DNA from: Quercus robur | Lineage: Eukaryota > Streptophyta > Magnoliopsida > Fagales > Fagaceae | DNA length: 64,000 nt | Assembly: GCF_932294415.1 (NCBI RefSeq) | Contig: NC_065539.1 | Coordinates: forward strand, 49,433,501 to 49,497,500 | Direction: 5' to 3' | Part shown: piece by piece, positions 1 to 10,160 of the stretch | How the letters are laid out: every line of letters starts with the position of its first letter | Position numbering within the stretch: position 1 is the first letter of the stretch | The notes under the pieces: generated by a model | Seen by the model: only the letters and a program-made list of their open reading frames with translations | Database searches by the model: none | Told to the model about the DNA's origin: nothing | Made by a program: the position numbers and the translations under genes

Positions 1-1299
1 AAATTTCGACCAAGACATTCGTGAGTGACTTGGTTCGCCCTTCCACCCGTAGGTAAAAGGACTTAAATTTTGTACCAAGGCACTTACTGGTGGCTTGGTT
101 AGTCTTTCCACCTATAGGTAGTAGGACTTTAAACTTCGACCAAGGCACCCGTAGGTGACTCGGTTCGTCCTTCCACCCGTAGGTAGAAGGACTTAAATTT
201 CGACCAAGACACTTGTAAGTGACTTGGTTCGTCCTTCCACCTATAGGTAGAAGGACTTAAATTTCATACCAAGGCACTTGCTGATGGCTTGGTTCGTCTT
301 TCCACCTGAAGGTAGGAAGACTTAAATTTTGACCAAGGCACTCGTGAGTGACTTAGTTCGTTCTTCCTTCCACCCGTAGGTAGAAGGACTTAAATTTCGT
401 ACCAAGGCACTTACTGGTGGCTTGGTTCGTCCTTCCACCCGAAGGTAGGAAGACTTAAATTTTGACCAAGGCACTCGTGAGTGACTTGGTTCGTCCTTCC
501 ACCCATAGGTAGAAGGACTTAAATTTCGTACCAAGGCACTTACTGGTGGCTTGGTTCGTCCTTCCACCCGAAGGTAGGAAGACTTAAATTTTGACCAAGG
601 CACTCGTGAGTGACTTGGTTCGACATTCCACCCGTAGGTAGAAGGACTTAAATTTCAACCAAGACACTCGTGAGTGACTTGGTTCGTCCTTCCACCCGTA
701 GGTAGAAGGACTTAAATTTTGTACCAAGGCACTTGCTGGTGGATTGGTTAGTCCTTCCACACGTAGGTAGTAGGACTTTAAACTTCGACCAAGGCACCCG
801 TAAGTGACTTGGTTCGTCCTTCCACCCGTAGGTAGAAGGACTTAAATTTCGACCAAAACACTCGTTAGTGACTTGGTTCGTCCTTCCACCCATAGGTAGG
901 ACTTAAATTTCGACCAAGACACTCGTGAGTGACTTGGTTCGTCCTTCCACCCATAGGTAAAAGGACTTAAATTTTGTACCAAGGCACTTGTTGGTGGCTT
1001 TGTTAGTCCTTCCACTCGTAGGTAGTAGGACTTTAAACTTCGACCAAGGCACCCGTAAGTGACTTGGTTCGTCCTTCCACCCGTAGGTAGGACTTAAATT
1101 TCGACCAAGACACTTGTAAGTGACTTGGTTCGTCCTTCCACCCGTAGGTAGAAGGACTTAAATTTTGTACCAAGGCACTTGCTGGTGGCTTGGTTCGTCC
1201 TTCCACCCGAAGGTAGGAAGACTTAAATTTTGACCAAGGCACTCATGAGTGACTTGGTTCATCCTTCCACCCGTAGGTAGAAAGACTTAAATTTTAAAT
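1..1299. repeat. Tandem array 1, about 61-bp hairpin-forming monomers
   Basis: About 21 head-to-tail copies of a monomer near 61 bp. Two subtypes recur, one with CGACCAAG..GTGAGTGACTTGG and one with TGTACCAAGG..TGGTGGCTTGG. Most monomers are self-complementary: AAGGAC pairs with GTCCTT, ACCAAG with CTTGGT, and CACTC with GAGTG around a GT loop. The array runs off the left edge. The open frames on the minus strand simply follow the repeat period, and I do not regard them as genes. Confidence 0.93.
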
Positions 1300-1635
1300 G
1301 AGAATCAGGTGCCGTTGGCATCCTTGGTCGTCAATACACTTGGTTGTCGATCCATCCCATTAGGATGAGGATTAAGTGTCCGTCGGCTTCCTTTTATAGT
1401 GTTTAGCCCTGAGGTCTTATTGCAGCGTTGGCATTTGTCATATGCTTATACGTAGGATTGGACATCCTTCTGCACAGTAGGCCATTGATACATTACCTCT
1501 AGGACATGTGATGCCCAAACTTTCAACCTTCGGGATGCGTTGTAGTCCTCTATTAGCATCCCATTCTTAAGGTATTTTGTCCGTCTACTTTAGGTCGTGG
1601 ACTTGCCGACGTGATTGAGTGTCACCTTGTCATCA
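1300..1635. other. Non-repetitive spacer between arrays
   Basis: Unique-looking sequence joining array 1 to array 2. It has short motifs reminiscent of the arrays (GTCGTGGACTTG near 1593) but no open frame or recognised domain. It is probably internal sequence of the same LTR element. Confidence 0.5.
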
Positions 1636-2190
1636 TTTTTTTTTTTTTTTTTGTCCACCTTTTTTTCATGGACATGCATCCGTCCATTTCTTTTTTTTTT
1701 TTTTTTTTGTCCGTCCACCTTTTTTCATGGACATGCATCCGTCCACCCTTTTTTTTTTTTTTTCATGGACATGCATGTCCACTTTTTTGGACATGCATCT
1801 GTCCACCTTTTTTTCATGGATCCGTCCACTTTTTTTTCTTTTTTTCATGGACATGCATGTCCACTTTTTTGGACATGCATCCGTCCACTTTTCTTTTTTT
1901 TTGTCCGTCGACTTTTTTTTTTTTTTTTTAATGGACATGCATCCGTCCAATTTATTTTCATGGACATGCCTGCCCACTTTTTTGGACATGCATCCGTCCA
2001 CTTCTCTTTTTTACTTTGTCCGTCCACCATTTTTTCATGGACATGCATCTGTCCATTTTTTCATGGATCCGTCCACTTTTTTTATTTTTTATTTTTATTT
2101 TTTTATGGACATGCATGTCCACTTTTTTTTTCGTGGACATGCATCCGTCCCCTTCTTTTTTTTTGGTGTCCGTCCACTTTTTGTGTTGTC
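1636..2190. repeat. Tandem array 2: poly-T tracts spaced by GGACATGCATCC cores
   Basis: Roughly 15-20 units of a T-run (about 6-18 T) plus the core CATGGACATGCATCCGTCCAC. Some cores are perfect palindromes (GGACATGCATGTCC). Several long open frames on both strands here are F-rich or K-rich low-complexity translations and not credible genes. Confidence 0.9.
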
Positions 2191-2204
2191 ATTTTTTGGT
2201 AGTG

Positions 2205-3482
2205 GATTTGAGGTTACTAAGTGTTACCTCGTCACCTTGTTAGTCGTTCGCTTGGGGTCGTGAACTTGTTGAGGTGACTAAGTGTTACCTAGTCACCTTG
2301 CTTGTCGTCCACCTTGGGTCGGTGACTAAGTGTTACCTTGTCACCTTGTTAGTTATCCACTTGGGGTCATGGACTTGTTGAGGTGACTAAGTGTTACCTA
2401 GTCAACTTGTTAGTCGTCCACCTTGGGTCGTGGATTTGTTGAGGTGATTAAGTGTTACCTCATCACCTTTTTGGTCGTCCACTTGGGGTCGTGGACTTAT
2501 TGAGGTGACTAAGTGTTACCTCGTCACCTTGTTGGACGTCCACCTTGGGTCGTGGACTTGTTGAGGTGACTAAGTGTTATCTTGTCACCTCGTTAGTCGT
2601 CCACCTTGGGTAGTGGATTTGTTGAGGTGATTGTTACCTCGTCACCTTTTTGGTCGTCCGCTTGGGGTCGTGGACTTATTGAGGTGACTAAGTGTTACCT
2701 CGTCACCTTGTTGGACGTCCACCATGGGTCGTGGACTTGTTTAGGTGACTAAGTGTTACCTCGTCACCTTGTTAGTCGTCCACCTTGTGTCGTTGATTTG
2801 TTGAGGTGATTGTTACCTCGTCACCTTTTTGGTCGTCCACTTGGGGTTGTGGACTTATTGAGGTGACTAAGTGTTACCTCGTCACCTTGTTGGACGTCCA
2901 CCTTGGGTTGTGGACTTGTTGAGGTGACTAAGTGTTATCTCGTCACCTTTTTGGTCGTCCACTTGTGGTCGTGGACTTATTGAGGTGACTAAGTGTTACC
3001 TCGTCACCTTGTTGGACATCCACCTTGGGTTGTGGACTTGTTGAGGTGACTAAGTGTTACCTCGTCACCTTTTTGGTCGTCCACTTGGGGTCGTGGACTT
3101 ATTGAGGTGACTAAGTGTTACATCGTCACCTTGTTGGACATCCACCTTGGTTCGTGGACTTGTTGAGGTGACTAAGTGTTACCTCGTCACCTTTTTGGTC
3201 GTCCACTTGGGGTCGTGGACTTATTGAGGTGACTAAGTGTTAACTCGTCACCTTGTTGGACGTCCACCTTAGGTCGTGAACTTGTTGTGGTGACTGTGTT
3301 ACCTCGTCACCTTATTGGTCGTCCACTTGGGGTTGTGGACTTATTGAGGTGACTAAGTGTTACCTCGTCACCTTGTTGGACGTCCACCTTGGGTCGTGGA
3401 CTTGTGGAGGTGACTAAGTGTTACCTTGTCACCTTTTTTGTCGTCCACTTGGGGTCGTGGACTTATTGAGGTGACTAAGTGT
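2205..3482. repeat. Tandem array 3, 61-bp monomers with two dyads
   Basis: About 20 copies of a 61-bp unit. Two subtypes alternate (TTGTTGGACGTCCACC and TTTTTGGTCGTCCACTT), giving a 122-bp higher-order period over much of the array. Each monomer has two inverted repeats, AGGTGAC/GTCACCT and GTCCAC/GTGGAC. The monomer length matches array 1 but the sequence differs. Confidence 0.93.
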
Positions 3483-4250
3483 GTCGACCGTCCACCCATA
3501 ATCGACTTTGGTCATGCGTCTACCTGTAGATGACTTAGCGTAGTGACTGTCCATCCGTAGGTGTCTTTGGCTACGCGTGTACCCGTAGGTAACTTAGTAT
3601 AGTGACCGTCCACCCAATGCATTGTACAAATATTCCTCGTCTATTGCCCCCCCTTCCATGTTTGCCTTCGCTACTTGAGTTGATAATCTCTCAGATTGTT
3701 CGTCACCTTGGCGACTTTGATGATCGGTACTACCTCGAAGATATTTTGGAAGGGTAGGTGGTATTGGTTGTTCGCATTTTTTTTTTTTTTAATCGCAAGT
3801 AGAGTAAATATTCTTCAGGCATTCGGTATTCTAAGCGTGAGGTAGCTTCTGCCCATCAAGTCTCTCTTGTAGAGTGGTTGTCGTCCAAAAAGTGCCTTTT
3901 TCGTGGGGAACTGGTCTTCCGTCTGGCTGGGTTGCTCCAGTTCGCTGCAACTTCCCTTGGCCTACAAGGATCTCTATTTGTTGTTTCAGATCGTAACACT
4001 CCTTTGTGTCATGTCCATGTTCATGGTGGTAATGTCAATATTTAGTGCTTTGATTGCTTACTTGGATCCCCATTCATCCTCCTTGGCCATTCCAACATAG
4101 GGTCGTCTTTGATAAGTGTAAGTATATGGTCGATAGGAGCGTTTAGTGGGGTGGAGCGAACGAGTCGGCTGTTAGAGTGTCTAGGCCTCTTGCCTTCTCT
4201 TTGGTCAATCGTTCGTCGTCCTACAGTATTGTAGTCATCAGTCTTCTCTT
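3483..4250. other. Degenerate repeat tail and unassigned retroelement interior
   Basis: 3483-3620 holds about two copies of a roughly 70-bp unit (GACCGTCCACCC..GACTTAG). The rest is unique sequence with a T-run near 3778. No intact coding frame is visible. It lies between the gag-like stub and array 3, so it is read as element interior. Confidence 0.5.
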
Positions 4251-4493
4251 CTATTTGTTGTTCCCTTCTGTAATATTTCGAAGGGGTGGATAGTGATTAT
4301 GACCACTTCTACGTTGATCATGCGATAAGACTTGATGTTCTTGCAGATGCTTAATTTGCACTTCCAACACTTGGTTTTGTAGCATAAGAGCTTTATTTTG
4401 TTGAGTAAGTCGCTCGATCGCAGCCGAGAGTGTCTGTAGTTGCCATTCTACAACAGTGGGGGGATTTCTAGTTTCTTGGTTGGATGATGCCAT
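4251..4493 (-). pseudogene. Gag N-terminal stub of a Ty3/Gypsy-type retrotransposon
   Basis: An 80-codon frame starts 64 nt downstream, on the minus strand, of a retroelement primer-binding site, where gag should begin. The peptide opens MASSNQETRNPP and has a Leu/Gln-rich coiled-coil-like stretch at about residues 18-55, as in some plant Gypsy Gag N-termini. It stops after 80 residues. No capsid core, zinc knuckle, protease, reverse transcriptase or integrase follows; the interior turns into tandem arrays. I read it as a truncated gag of a non-autonomous element. It could instead be a chance frame, but its position relative to the PBS argues against that. Confidence 0.55.
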
Positions 4494-4557
4494 CGATCGA
4501 GTTTGGACCGTACGACCTTTTATCTCAGGGATAAATCAATGACTTATTACTCGTATT

Positions 4558-4575
4558 CCCCACAGACGGCGCCAA
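4558..4575 (-). other. Retroelement primer-binding site
   Basis: Read on the minus strand this is TTGGCGCCGTCTGTGGGG, the TGGCGCC-type PBS common just inside the 5' LTR of plant Gypsy elements. It begins directly after the LTR edge TGATGATG (plus, 4577). Confidence 0.75.
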
Positions 4576-4576
4576 C

Positions 4577-5340
4577 TGATGATGCCGAAAAAATCACCAG
4601 TGAGTCATACGGTTCTAACACGCTCGATACCAAACCTGCCCAACGTAGAAAAAGACCTTACAGAGAGTACCGGTGTGGTACCGGCCAAAGACCCTCCGAA
4701 GGTTAAGTCAGAAGAGAGTTTCAACAATGTTAGAGAGTATGAGCTTTAGAGAAATTGTGCATACCTTTTTCTTGAGGGTCTTTAGGTTTTATAGTCGCGT
4801 AGGGCCAGATTCTTTTGCTTGCGGAACAAGTCTTTTCCTCATGGGGAAGATACTCATTAATGCGTGTATATTCTAGAATTCTATTCATGTTGGGATTCTA
4901 CAAACCAGGGCTAATCGTGTGTCGCAAGTATTTTCCATTTAAGGTTCCTTGGAGACCACATAATAATGGGTTGGATTCCACGTGACCGTTCGGTCTGTAC
5001 ATGCCACGTCTATCTGTGCCACCTCCGTCCAGATAGCTTGGTCATGCATAATTTTTCCTCTTCATATACAATATTTACACTTTCATGCTAAATCTATGTG
5101 TTTTTCAAGAATATTCACACTTTAAACAAGATGTGAAAGAATGTATATATTGGCATGCCCTTCGCAGCCCAGTGTTCAGGCTGCCTAGCTAGGTTATGGC
5201 AGCCTAGCATGTGCACGCAGCCAAGGCTATGGCATGCCCACGTGCACGCTTCCTAGGTCATGGCAGTCCAGCGTGGGCACACCGCCAAGGTCATGGCTTA
5301 CCATGTGTGTACACTGCTTAGGCCATGACGGCCTCACATT
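4577..5340 (-). mobile_element. 5' LTR of the Ty3/Gypsy-type element (outer edge approximate)
   Basis: On the minus strand the LTR carries a TATA-like CTATAAAACC at 4785-4794, then a U5 block with GGAGGGTCTTTGGCCGG and ACCACACCGG that is typical of plant Gypsy LTRs, and ends at CATCATCA beside the PBS. The inner edge at 4577 is well supported. The outer edge is not: candidates are about 5045 (..CATGCA) and about 5340 (..GCCTCACA). The second LTR lies outside the window, so target duplications cannot be tested. Confidence 0.6.
5160..5340. repeat. Short imperfect tandem repeats, CATGGC/GCCTAG/GTGCACGC
   Basis: Three to four imperfect copies of a roughly 45-55 bp unit (GCCTAGG.CATGGCAGCC..GTGCACGC). 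This GC-rich block in AT-rich surroundings is probably U3 repeats of the neighbouring LTR. Confidence 0.55.
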
Positions 5341-5820
5341 AGATAAGAAAGAATCAAAACCCATTGTTTATACATGAATTTTCATGGACTGGTTGGCTTC
5401 TCTTCTGTTGTGCTTCCAAAAACTTTTTTTTGAATTTATTTTTTAATTTTTAAAAAAGGATTAGTAAGCATTATTCAAGTATTTTCTTTCTTAATAGTGT
5501 AAGCTAAAAATACACGAAAGGCTAAAAATGTTGATGTGGAGACTGGGGAGATCGAGTACTGTCAAATGATATATATCCTACCATTAGTTTGATTCAAAAA
5601 ACTTTTTCAAAAAAAAAAAAAAAAGTTTGATCCAAGGAAGGAAATAATATTTGTTAATGAATATCTACGGTAGAAATATCAAAAGTTGTCTGTTGATGAA
5701 TAATTTTGGTTAGTTATCTGTTGATTTTGATCGTTAAAAATCAAAGTCTTTCATCTGCAAAACGTATAAACACACATGCGTCCTTCCTTATCTAATACAG
5801 GCGTGCGCAATATTAGATGA
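5341..5820. other. AT-rich intergenic sequence
   Basis: Poly-A/T tracts near 5425 and 5608. A short inverted repeat (CCTTCCTTATCTAATA / TATTAGATGAGGAAGG) spans about 5783-5827. No coding frame. Confidence 0.5.
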
Positions 5821-5940
5821 GGAAGGTTGATTATATAAAGGAATAGTATCACGTTTCTAAGTGGGAGAGAGCAAGCCTTAATTAGAAAATAAATACACAA
5901 ATTAAACCTGATACTATTCCTTTATATAAATAACCTTTCC
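5821..5940. repeat. 31-bp inverted repeat (stem-loop)
   Basis: Arms 5821-5851 and 5910-5940 pair with few mismatches (core TATATAAAGGAATAGTATCA) around a loop of about 58 bp. This may be a small foldback element. No target duplication was identified. Confidence 0.7.
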
Positions 5941-6043
5941 ATATATGGTGGTTTCCTATCTCAATACCATTACGGACAAGCCTCCCAAAATTTCAAAGTG
6001 CAGGTGAACAGCTATGATTTCTCTATTTTATAATTTTATTTAC

Positions 6044-6335
6044 TGTTAACGTGTATTAGGTACGTGTGCTTTAGGTCCACCTTGCTTACTTGTGTATCAC
6101 ACTTAATTACTTGTACTGCACACTTTGCCTCCTATATAAAAGCACTCATATATATTTTATTATTTTGAGAAATACAATACTATTGAATTCAATATTTCTA
6201 ATATGGTATCAGAGTCATTACTCTGACCTTTTTTTAGCAGTCTTGTCTTATCTTTATTGGTGTTACTCCATTCTCAACATCGTTTCTACCATTATAGCAA
6301 CCACCGCAACCTCTTACCGTTGAACCTCCGATGAG
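6044..6335 (+). mobile_element. Ty1/Copia LTR + PBS remnant
   Basis: A probable LTR begins TGTTAACGTG at 6044, has a TATA box (TATATAAA, 6133-6140) and ends by about 6203. It is followed by TGGTATCAGAG (6204-6214), the initiator-Met-tRNA PBS used by most plant Copia elements. Only about 120 bp of 5' leader follows and no gag is recognisable, so this is a truncated remnant. Confidence 0.7.
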
Positions 6336-6657
6336 GTACCACTAAGATCGTCTTGTGCCGATTTACACACTCGAGTAATTCTAACATTTACCATTTATGT
6401 ATTCTAGTTCTTCATCATAATTACAACTTATAAGTATATATTAGGGTTATTATTTATGGATCATTTGGGCATTGTCTCTTTCTCAAAAAAAAAAAAAATT
6501 GTGCACTGTCTGCAATCTGCACAAACCCAACATTATTAAGAGATGCGACTAATCATAAGCATGCTCGCATATTAAGGGTCAACTAATTATATCCATGACA
6601 ATAAGATAGAATCATACTGTATAACTTAACCGATATTTTTTAACATTCCCAACGGAG

Positions 6658-6705
<48 letters not shown>

Positions 6706-6836
6706 GATTCACATCCTCTCATACACATGCAAGCACGCACATATCCGTGACTTAAAAAAAGAAGAAAAAGAATTAGTTGATATTGTGCAATTCTGCAAAA
6801 TGCAAGGTGAGGTGATTATATGTTTTTTTTTTTTAG

Positions 6837-6867
<31 letters not shown>

Positions 6868-7147
6868 GAATATGTATTACACAAATAGAAGTGGCGTAAG
6901 GCTTTTATTTTTTATTATATAGTTTTCAGAATTTTGTTGAGGATAGCTTTATTTTCTTGTTCTAACTATTTTTAGGGGTTTTAAAATCAAATTTGGCTTA
7001 TGTTTATTTAGTCTATATTTTTATTTTAATATTTCTACTTTAAAATTAAGTTTCGTTTAATCCTTAATCCCTAAATTTTAAAACGAAAATTTAGTCTCTT
7101 CCATGAATAAACTATCAGTAATTTATAATCTATTTCTCTGATGGATT
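6336..7147. other. AT-rich intergenic sequence with simple repeats
   Basis: Contains poly-A runs (about 6485-6499 and a T/A run at 6822-6867) and the TA/GA microsatellite listed separately. No coding frame was recognised. The last few hundred bases are the likely promoter side of the small gene at 7221. Confidence 0.5.
6657..6706. repeat. Compound microsatellite (TA)n(GA)n
   Basis: About 13 TA units directly followed by about 12 GA units. Confidence 0.95.
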
Positions 7148-7220
7148 TCAGATCTCTACCTTGTAGGTTCCAAGTATTTCAAGGTTCTGTATTGCTACGT
7201 CTGAAACCACAACTGAAAGC

Positions 7221-7523
7221 ATGACAATTCGCCATGCACGCAAGCTAGTGAAACTTATGTTGGTTCTCACAATTCTTTCAATCATGTTATCTTTAGTGGA
7301 GGGTGGACCATTTGGAGGAGGCGCTGGAAGAGGCATCGGAAGAGGAATTGGAAGAGGCGGAGGCAGTGGTGGAGCCGTAGGAATCAAACCCCCAGGCGGT
7401 GGTGGAGTCGTAGGAATCAATCCCCCTAATAAAAATCACTCTAATAGCGGCAATTCATTGACCATGTCTAGTGCATTGCTTAGTTCGATCATATGTTTGT
7501 TATTTTGTGTTGCATTATTTTAA
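7221..7523 (+). CDS. Small secreted glycine-rich protein, possibly GPI-anchored
   Basis: This is a single-exon frame of 100 codons. Residues 10-28 form a hydrophobic signal-peptide core (LVLTILSIMLSLVEGG). Residues 29-66 are strongly Gly-rich with GRGIGRG repeats and two V/AGIxPPGG-like repeats. A polar Asn/Ser stretch follows, and a hydrophobic C-terminus (about residues 84-100) ends with the protein. Signal peptide, small polar residues and a hydrophobic tail fit a GPI-anchored or cell-wall glycine-rich protein. The ATG chosen is the first in frame, and an in-frame alternative lies at residue 11. I do not recognise a named family, and no transcript evidence is visible. The ordered architecture, rather than simple repetition, argues that it is real. 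Confidence 0.5.
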   Translation: MTIRHARKLVKLMLVLTILSIMLSLVEGGPFGGGAGRGIGRGIGRGGGSGGAVGIKPPGGGGVVGINPPNKNHSNSGNSLTMSSALLSSIICLLFCVALF

Positions 7524-7916
7524 TTTGTTGCTTCATCATATGTTTATTTTGGAACCAAGGTAAGATGGAGAAAAATACTAAAATATAGCAATAGAATTTC
7601 ATAATTTATTGTAATATATAAGAGAGGGAACACCAAAACATGAAATATTAATTAAGATTGTGTTTTTTGAACTTATGTTGGATTAAGATTGAGTTTCATG
7701 CCAATCGGATGTAATTTACAATTTGACCTATAAATTCATCTTTTATGCATTATTTTAAATTACGAAAACTTAAATTTAAACAATTAATTGATGACATGAC
7801 TATTGGTCTTTAATCATCTTTAAATTTTGTAAGCATGGAGAATATATGAAGACTATGTAATCCAATGATGGATTTATTAAAATTTACATGTAATTAAAAA
7901 GGGGAAATGCTAACTG
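7524..7916. other. AT-rich intergenic sequence
   Basis: Probable 3' UTR and downstream region of the small gene. Nothing else is recognised. Confidence 0.5.
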
Positions 7917-8558
7917 TAAGGACCGAGTTTGAATCCCAAACCCAAAGAATGAATAGGCTTGGGCCCAAAAGGCTCAAAAAAATAAATTTGTAGAGAGTGG
8001 GTTGGAAAACTGGGCTATAATGAGTTGGATGGCAAACAAAATGGATTCAAGTGACAAGAGCAGAAAGGTAGATAGATTCTAACTAAAGAAATTCATCCTC
8101 AGATAGATCCGAGGAGATCGGTTCTTGTATATTTATCTTAAGTATGGTTACAAGATTATTTCCTGATTGCTACAGTGTTTCTCCTTAGATTCCTCTCTCT
8201 ATTTTTCAATCTTTTCTTTACCAGGGGTCCCTTACATTATATATTTCCCTTCCAATGATCTTGACCCTCTATTTGTTGATCGTCTAGTCCACTACTTGAG
8301 TGCTTGTCACATCGAACACCCTCTCTGGCCCTTTGTGAGTTGGGATAGCCAATGTAGCACTATTCAGAGATCTTCTCCACATAAATGCAGTCAGAAAGCT
8401 GCACATCCCTATCAGTGGAGTTTCCTGGGAGGTCACTTCGAGTGACAAGATATGCATTCAATCTGTCCTTTGTTTATCCGAGGAGACACTCCTCCTCGGA
8501 CTATCTTTCCCAACCTTTCTATCTGCATGTTATTTATGAGACTCTGAGCTTAACACCC
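7917..8558 (+). mobile_element. LTR-like dispersed repeat, copy 1 (TGTAAGGACC family)
   Basis: Begins TGTAAGGACCGAG and is clearly homologous to 60271-61073. Both share the blocks AATTTGTAGAGAGTG, GATCGGTTCTT/GATCAGTTCTT, and TTGATTGCTACAG-type sequence, and diverge further downstream. The TG start, lack of coding capacity and length suggest a solo LTR. The 3' limit here is set by the adjacent transposon and is approximate. Confidence 0.55.
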
Positions 8559-8845
8559 TTAGAGCACCCACAGTAGATGTGGGATATGTGCCAAATGCTA
8601 AATATTTGGCACATATCCCACACCAAACCCAGTTTGAGCCCATTTATCAGATGTTGTAAATGTTATATTTTTTGCAACTTGCTATAGTAAAATCACAAAT
8701 ATACAACTGTACAGTAAGCTGTGGTATATTGGTTTATTAATTTTTTATTTCTCTTTCACCGTCATATCTCTTTCATTTCTCCTTCAGCTCACCGCCTCCA
8801 TCTCCATCTCCACTCTCCCATTCTCTTTCTTCTTCCCTCTTGCCC

Positions 8846-9145
8846 GTTGCTCTATTGTCTTCCCGTTCGTAAATATGAGCCACCATCAATTTCGTTTCTA
8901 CCATCACTAATCTATATCCTTCACCGGTTTTTTTTTCCCCTTTTGTTCACTCTGTCCTCTCTATTCTATCGGCGTGGGTCTGGTTGTGGGTCTTCCCCGT
9001 TGCTCTATTGTCTTCCCGTTCATGAATATGAGCCACCATCAATTTCGTCTCTACCATCACTGATCTATATCCTTCACCGGGTTTTTTTTCCCCTTTTGTT
9101 CGCTCTGTCCTCTCTATTCTATCGGCGTGGGTCTGGTTGTGGGCC
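8846..9145. repeat. Two-copy direct tandem repeat of about 150 bp
   Basis: The segment with TTGCTCTATTGTCTTCCCGT ... TCTATCGGCGTGGGTCTGG occurs twice in near-identical form. It accounts for the duplicated peptide-like frames here, which are not credible genes. Confidence 0.85.
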
Positions 9146-9670
9146 TGGGTTGTGGTTGTGATTTCCAATTGTGGGTCTAGTTGTGGGTCTGGTTGTGATT
9201 TCCGATTGTGATCGGCGTGGGCGTAGGCCTTTGGGTTGTGGGTCTCTCCTCTTTGTTCTATATCCCAGTGAACTGACCGAGCCCTTTCGTCTCATCAGAG
9301 AGTAGGCTCTTTGAATCAATTCTTGGCGCAAGAACTTTGTGAGTGGACTTCCGGTTTCGTGAAAGAGGCCCTAGTGAAATCTATGCATGAGAATCACGAC
9401 AGGAATAACTCACTATTTTGTTGTGTTAAATTTAAGTACTATTTGTCATCAAGGAAGTGGCAAGCTCAACTATGTTTAATTCAATGGGTTTTGTGTGAGT
9501 TAATGTTATTGGATATGAGTTATTTGTGTAAGTTTTTTGTGTGAGTTAATGTTATTAGATATGAGTTATTTCTGTGAGTTAATGTTATTGGATATGAGTT
9601 ATTTGAGTTATTGGATATGACAGCTTCTAAGTATTTGAGTTAAAAATATGATAGTTGAATTAAGAGTATT

Positions 9671-9853
9671 TTCAGTTTTCAGAATTTTGTCATGCATGTA
9701 ATACTGTGGCTGATGCTCACAGTAGGCCAAACATTGTACAGGGCAGCAGGTGTGGCTGGATTACATCCCAGCTGACATTGCGCCTCTAGTTTCATTTGAT
9801 GCCCATTGAGGTTCTTTCAATAAAGCCCAGACTAGCCGGTTTCTAAAAAAAAA
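9671..9853 (+). mobile_element. 5'-truncated LINE (L1-type) 3' end with target duplication
   Basis: 9750-9809 translates VWLDYIPADIAPLVSFDAH then stop, like the RNase H C-terminus of plant LINE ORF2. AATAAA and a poly-A tail follow. The 13-bp direct repeat AATTAAGAGTATT flanks it at 9658-9670 and 9854-9866. This is a classic target-primed insertion, nested inside the 8562-10160 element. Confidence 0.8.
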
Positions 9854-9930
9854 AATTAAGAGTATTGTTTGAAGCCCAGGCTGGCTGGTTTCTAAAAAAA
9901 AAAAAAAAAAAAATTAAGAGTATTGTTTGA
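9824..9930. repeat. Tandem duplication of LINE tail plus target site
   Basis: The LINE 3' tail (GCCCAG.CT.GC.GGTTTCTAA plus poly-A) and the following AATTAAGAGTATTGTTTGA are repeated once more downstream, leaving a second tail and a third target-site copy. Confidence 0.75.
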
Positions 9931-10160
9931 AATGTTACTGTTGAGATTTGAAAGAAAATGGAAAATGTTACAGTTGAACAAATAATAAAGAAATGATAAA
10001 ATAAGAATTAAAAAGAATTAAAAAATAATATTTAAATGAAGTGGTAAAAATATAGAACATCTGATAAATGAGATATTGTAAAATGATGTGGTAAAATAAT
10101 AAAGTAGGCTTTTGGTGTGGCAAAATGACATAATATTTACAACGGCTGCTACGAATGCTC

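Larger units (their letters stand above)
8562..10160. mobile_element. PIF/Harbinger-like non-autonomous DNA element, 1.6 kb
   Basis: Terminal inverted repeats begin GAGCACCCACAG on the left and, reversed, GAGCATTCGTAG on the right. The element is flanked by TTA target duplications (8559-8561 and 10161-10163). No transposase frame is present. The interior holds a roughly 150-bp direct duplication (about 8846-8995 and 8997-9145) and a nested LINE fragment. Confidence 0.7.

Noticed and set aside
322-1242. Minus-strand frames of 69-93 codons in array 1
   Set aside because: They follow the 61-bp repeat period and change with each monomer; no domain and no start context.
1611-2263. Long overlapping frames of 106-214 codons rich in Phe, or Lys on the other strand
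   Set aside because: Low-complexity translation of poly-T spaced repeats in all frames.
7148-7420. Minus-strand Pro-rich frame MIPTTPPPPGG..
   Set aside because: Antisense shadow of the glycine-rich protein at 7221-7523.
8721-9331. Frames of 70-146 codons on both strands
   Set aside because: They span a two-copy direct repeat inside a transposon; the encoded peptides simply repeat.
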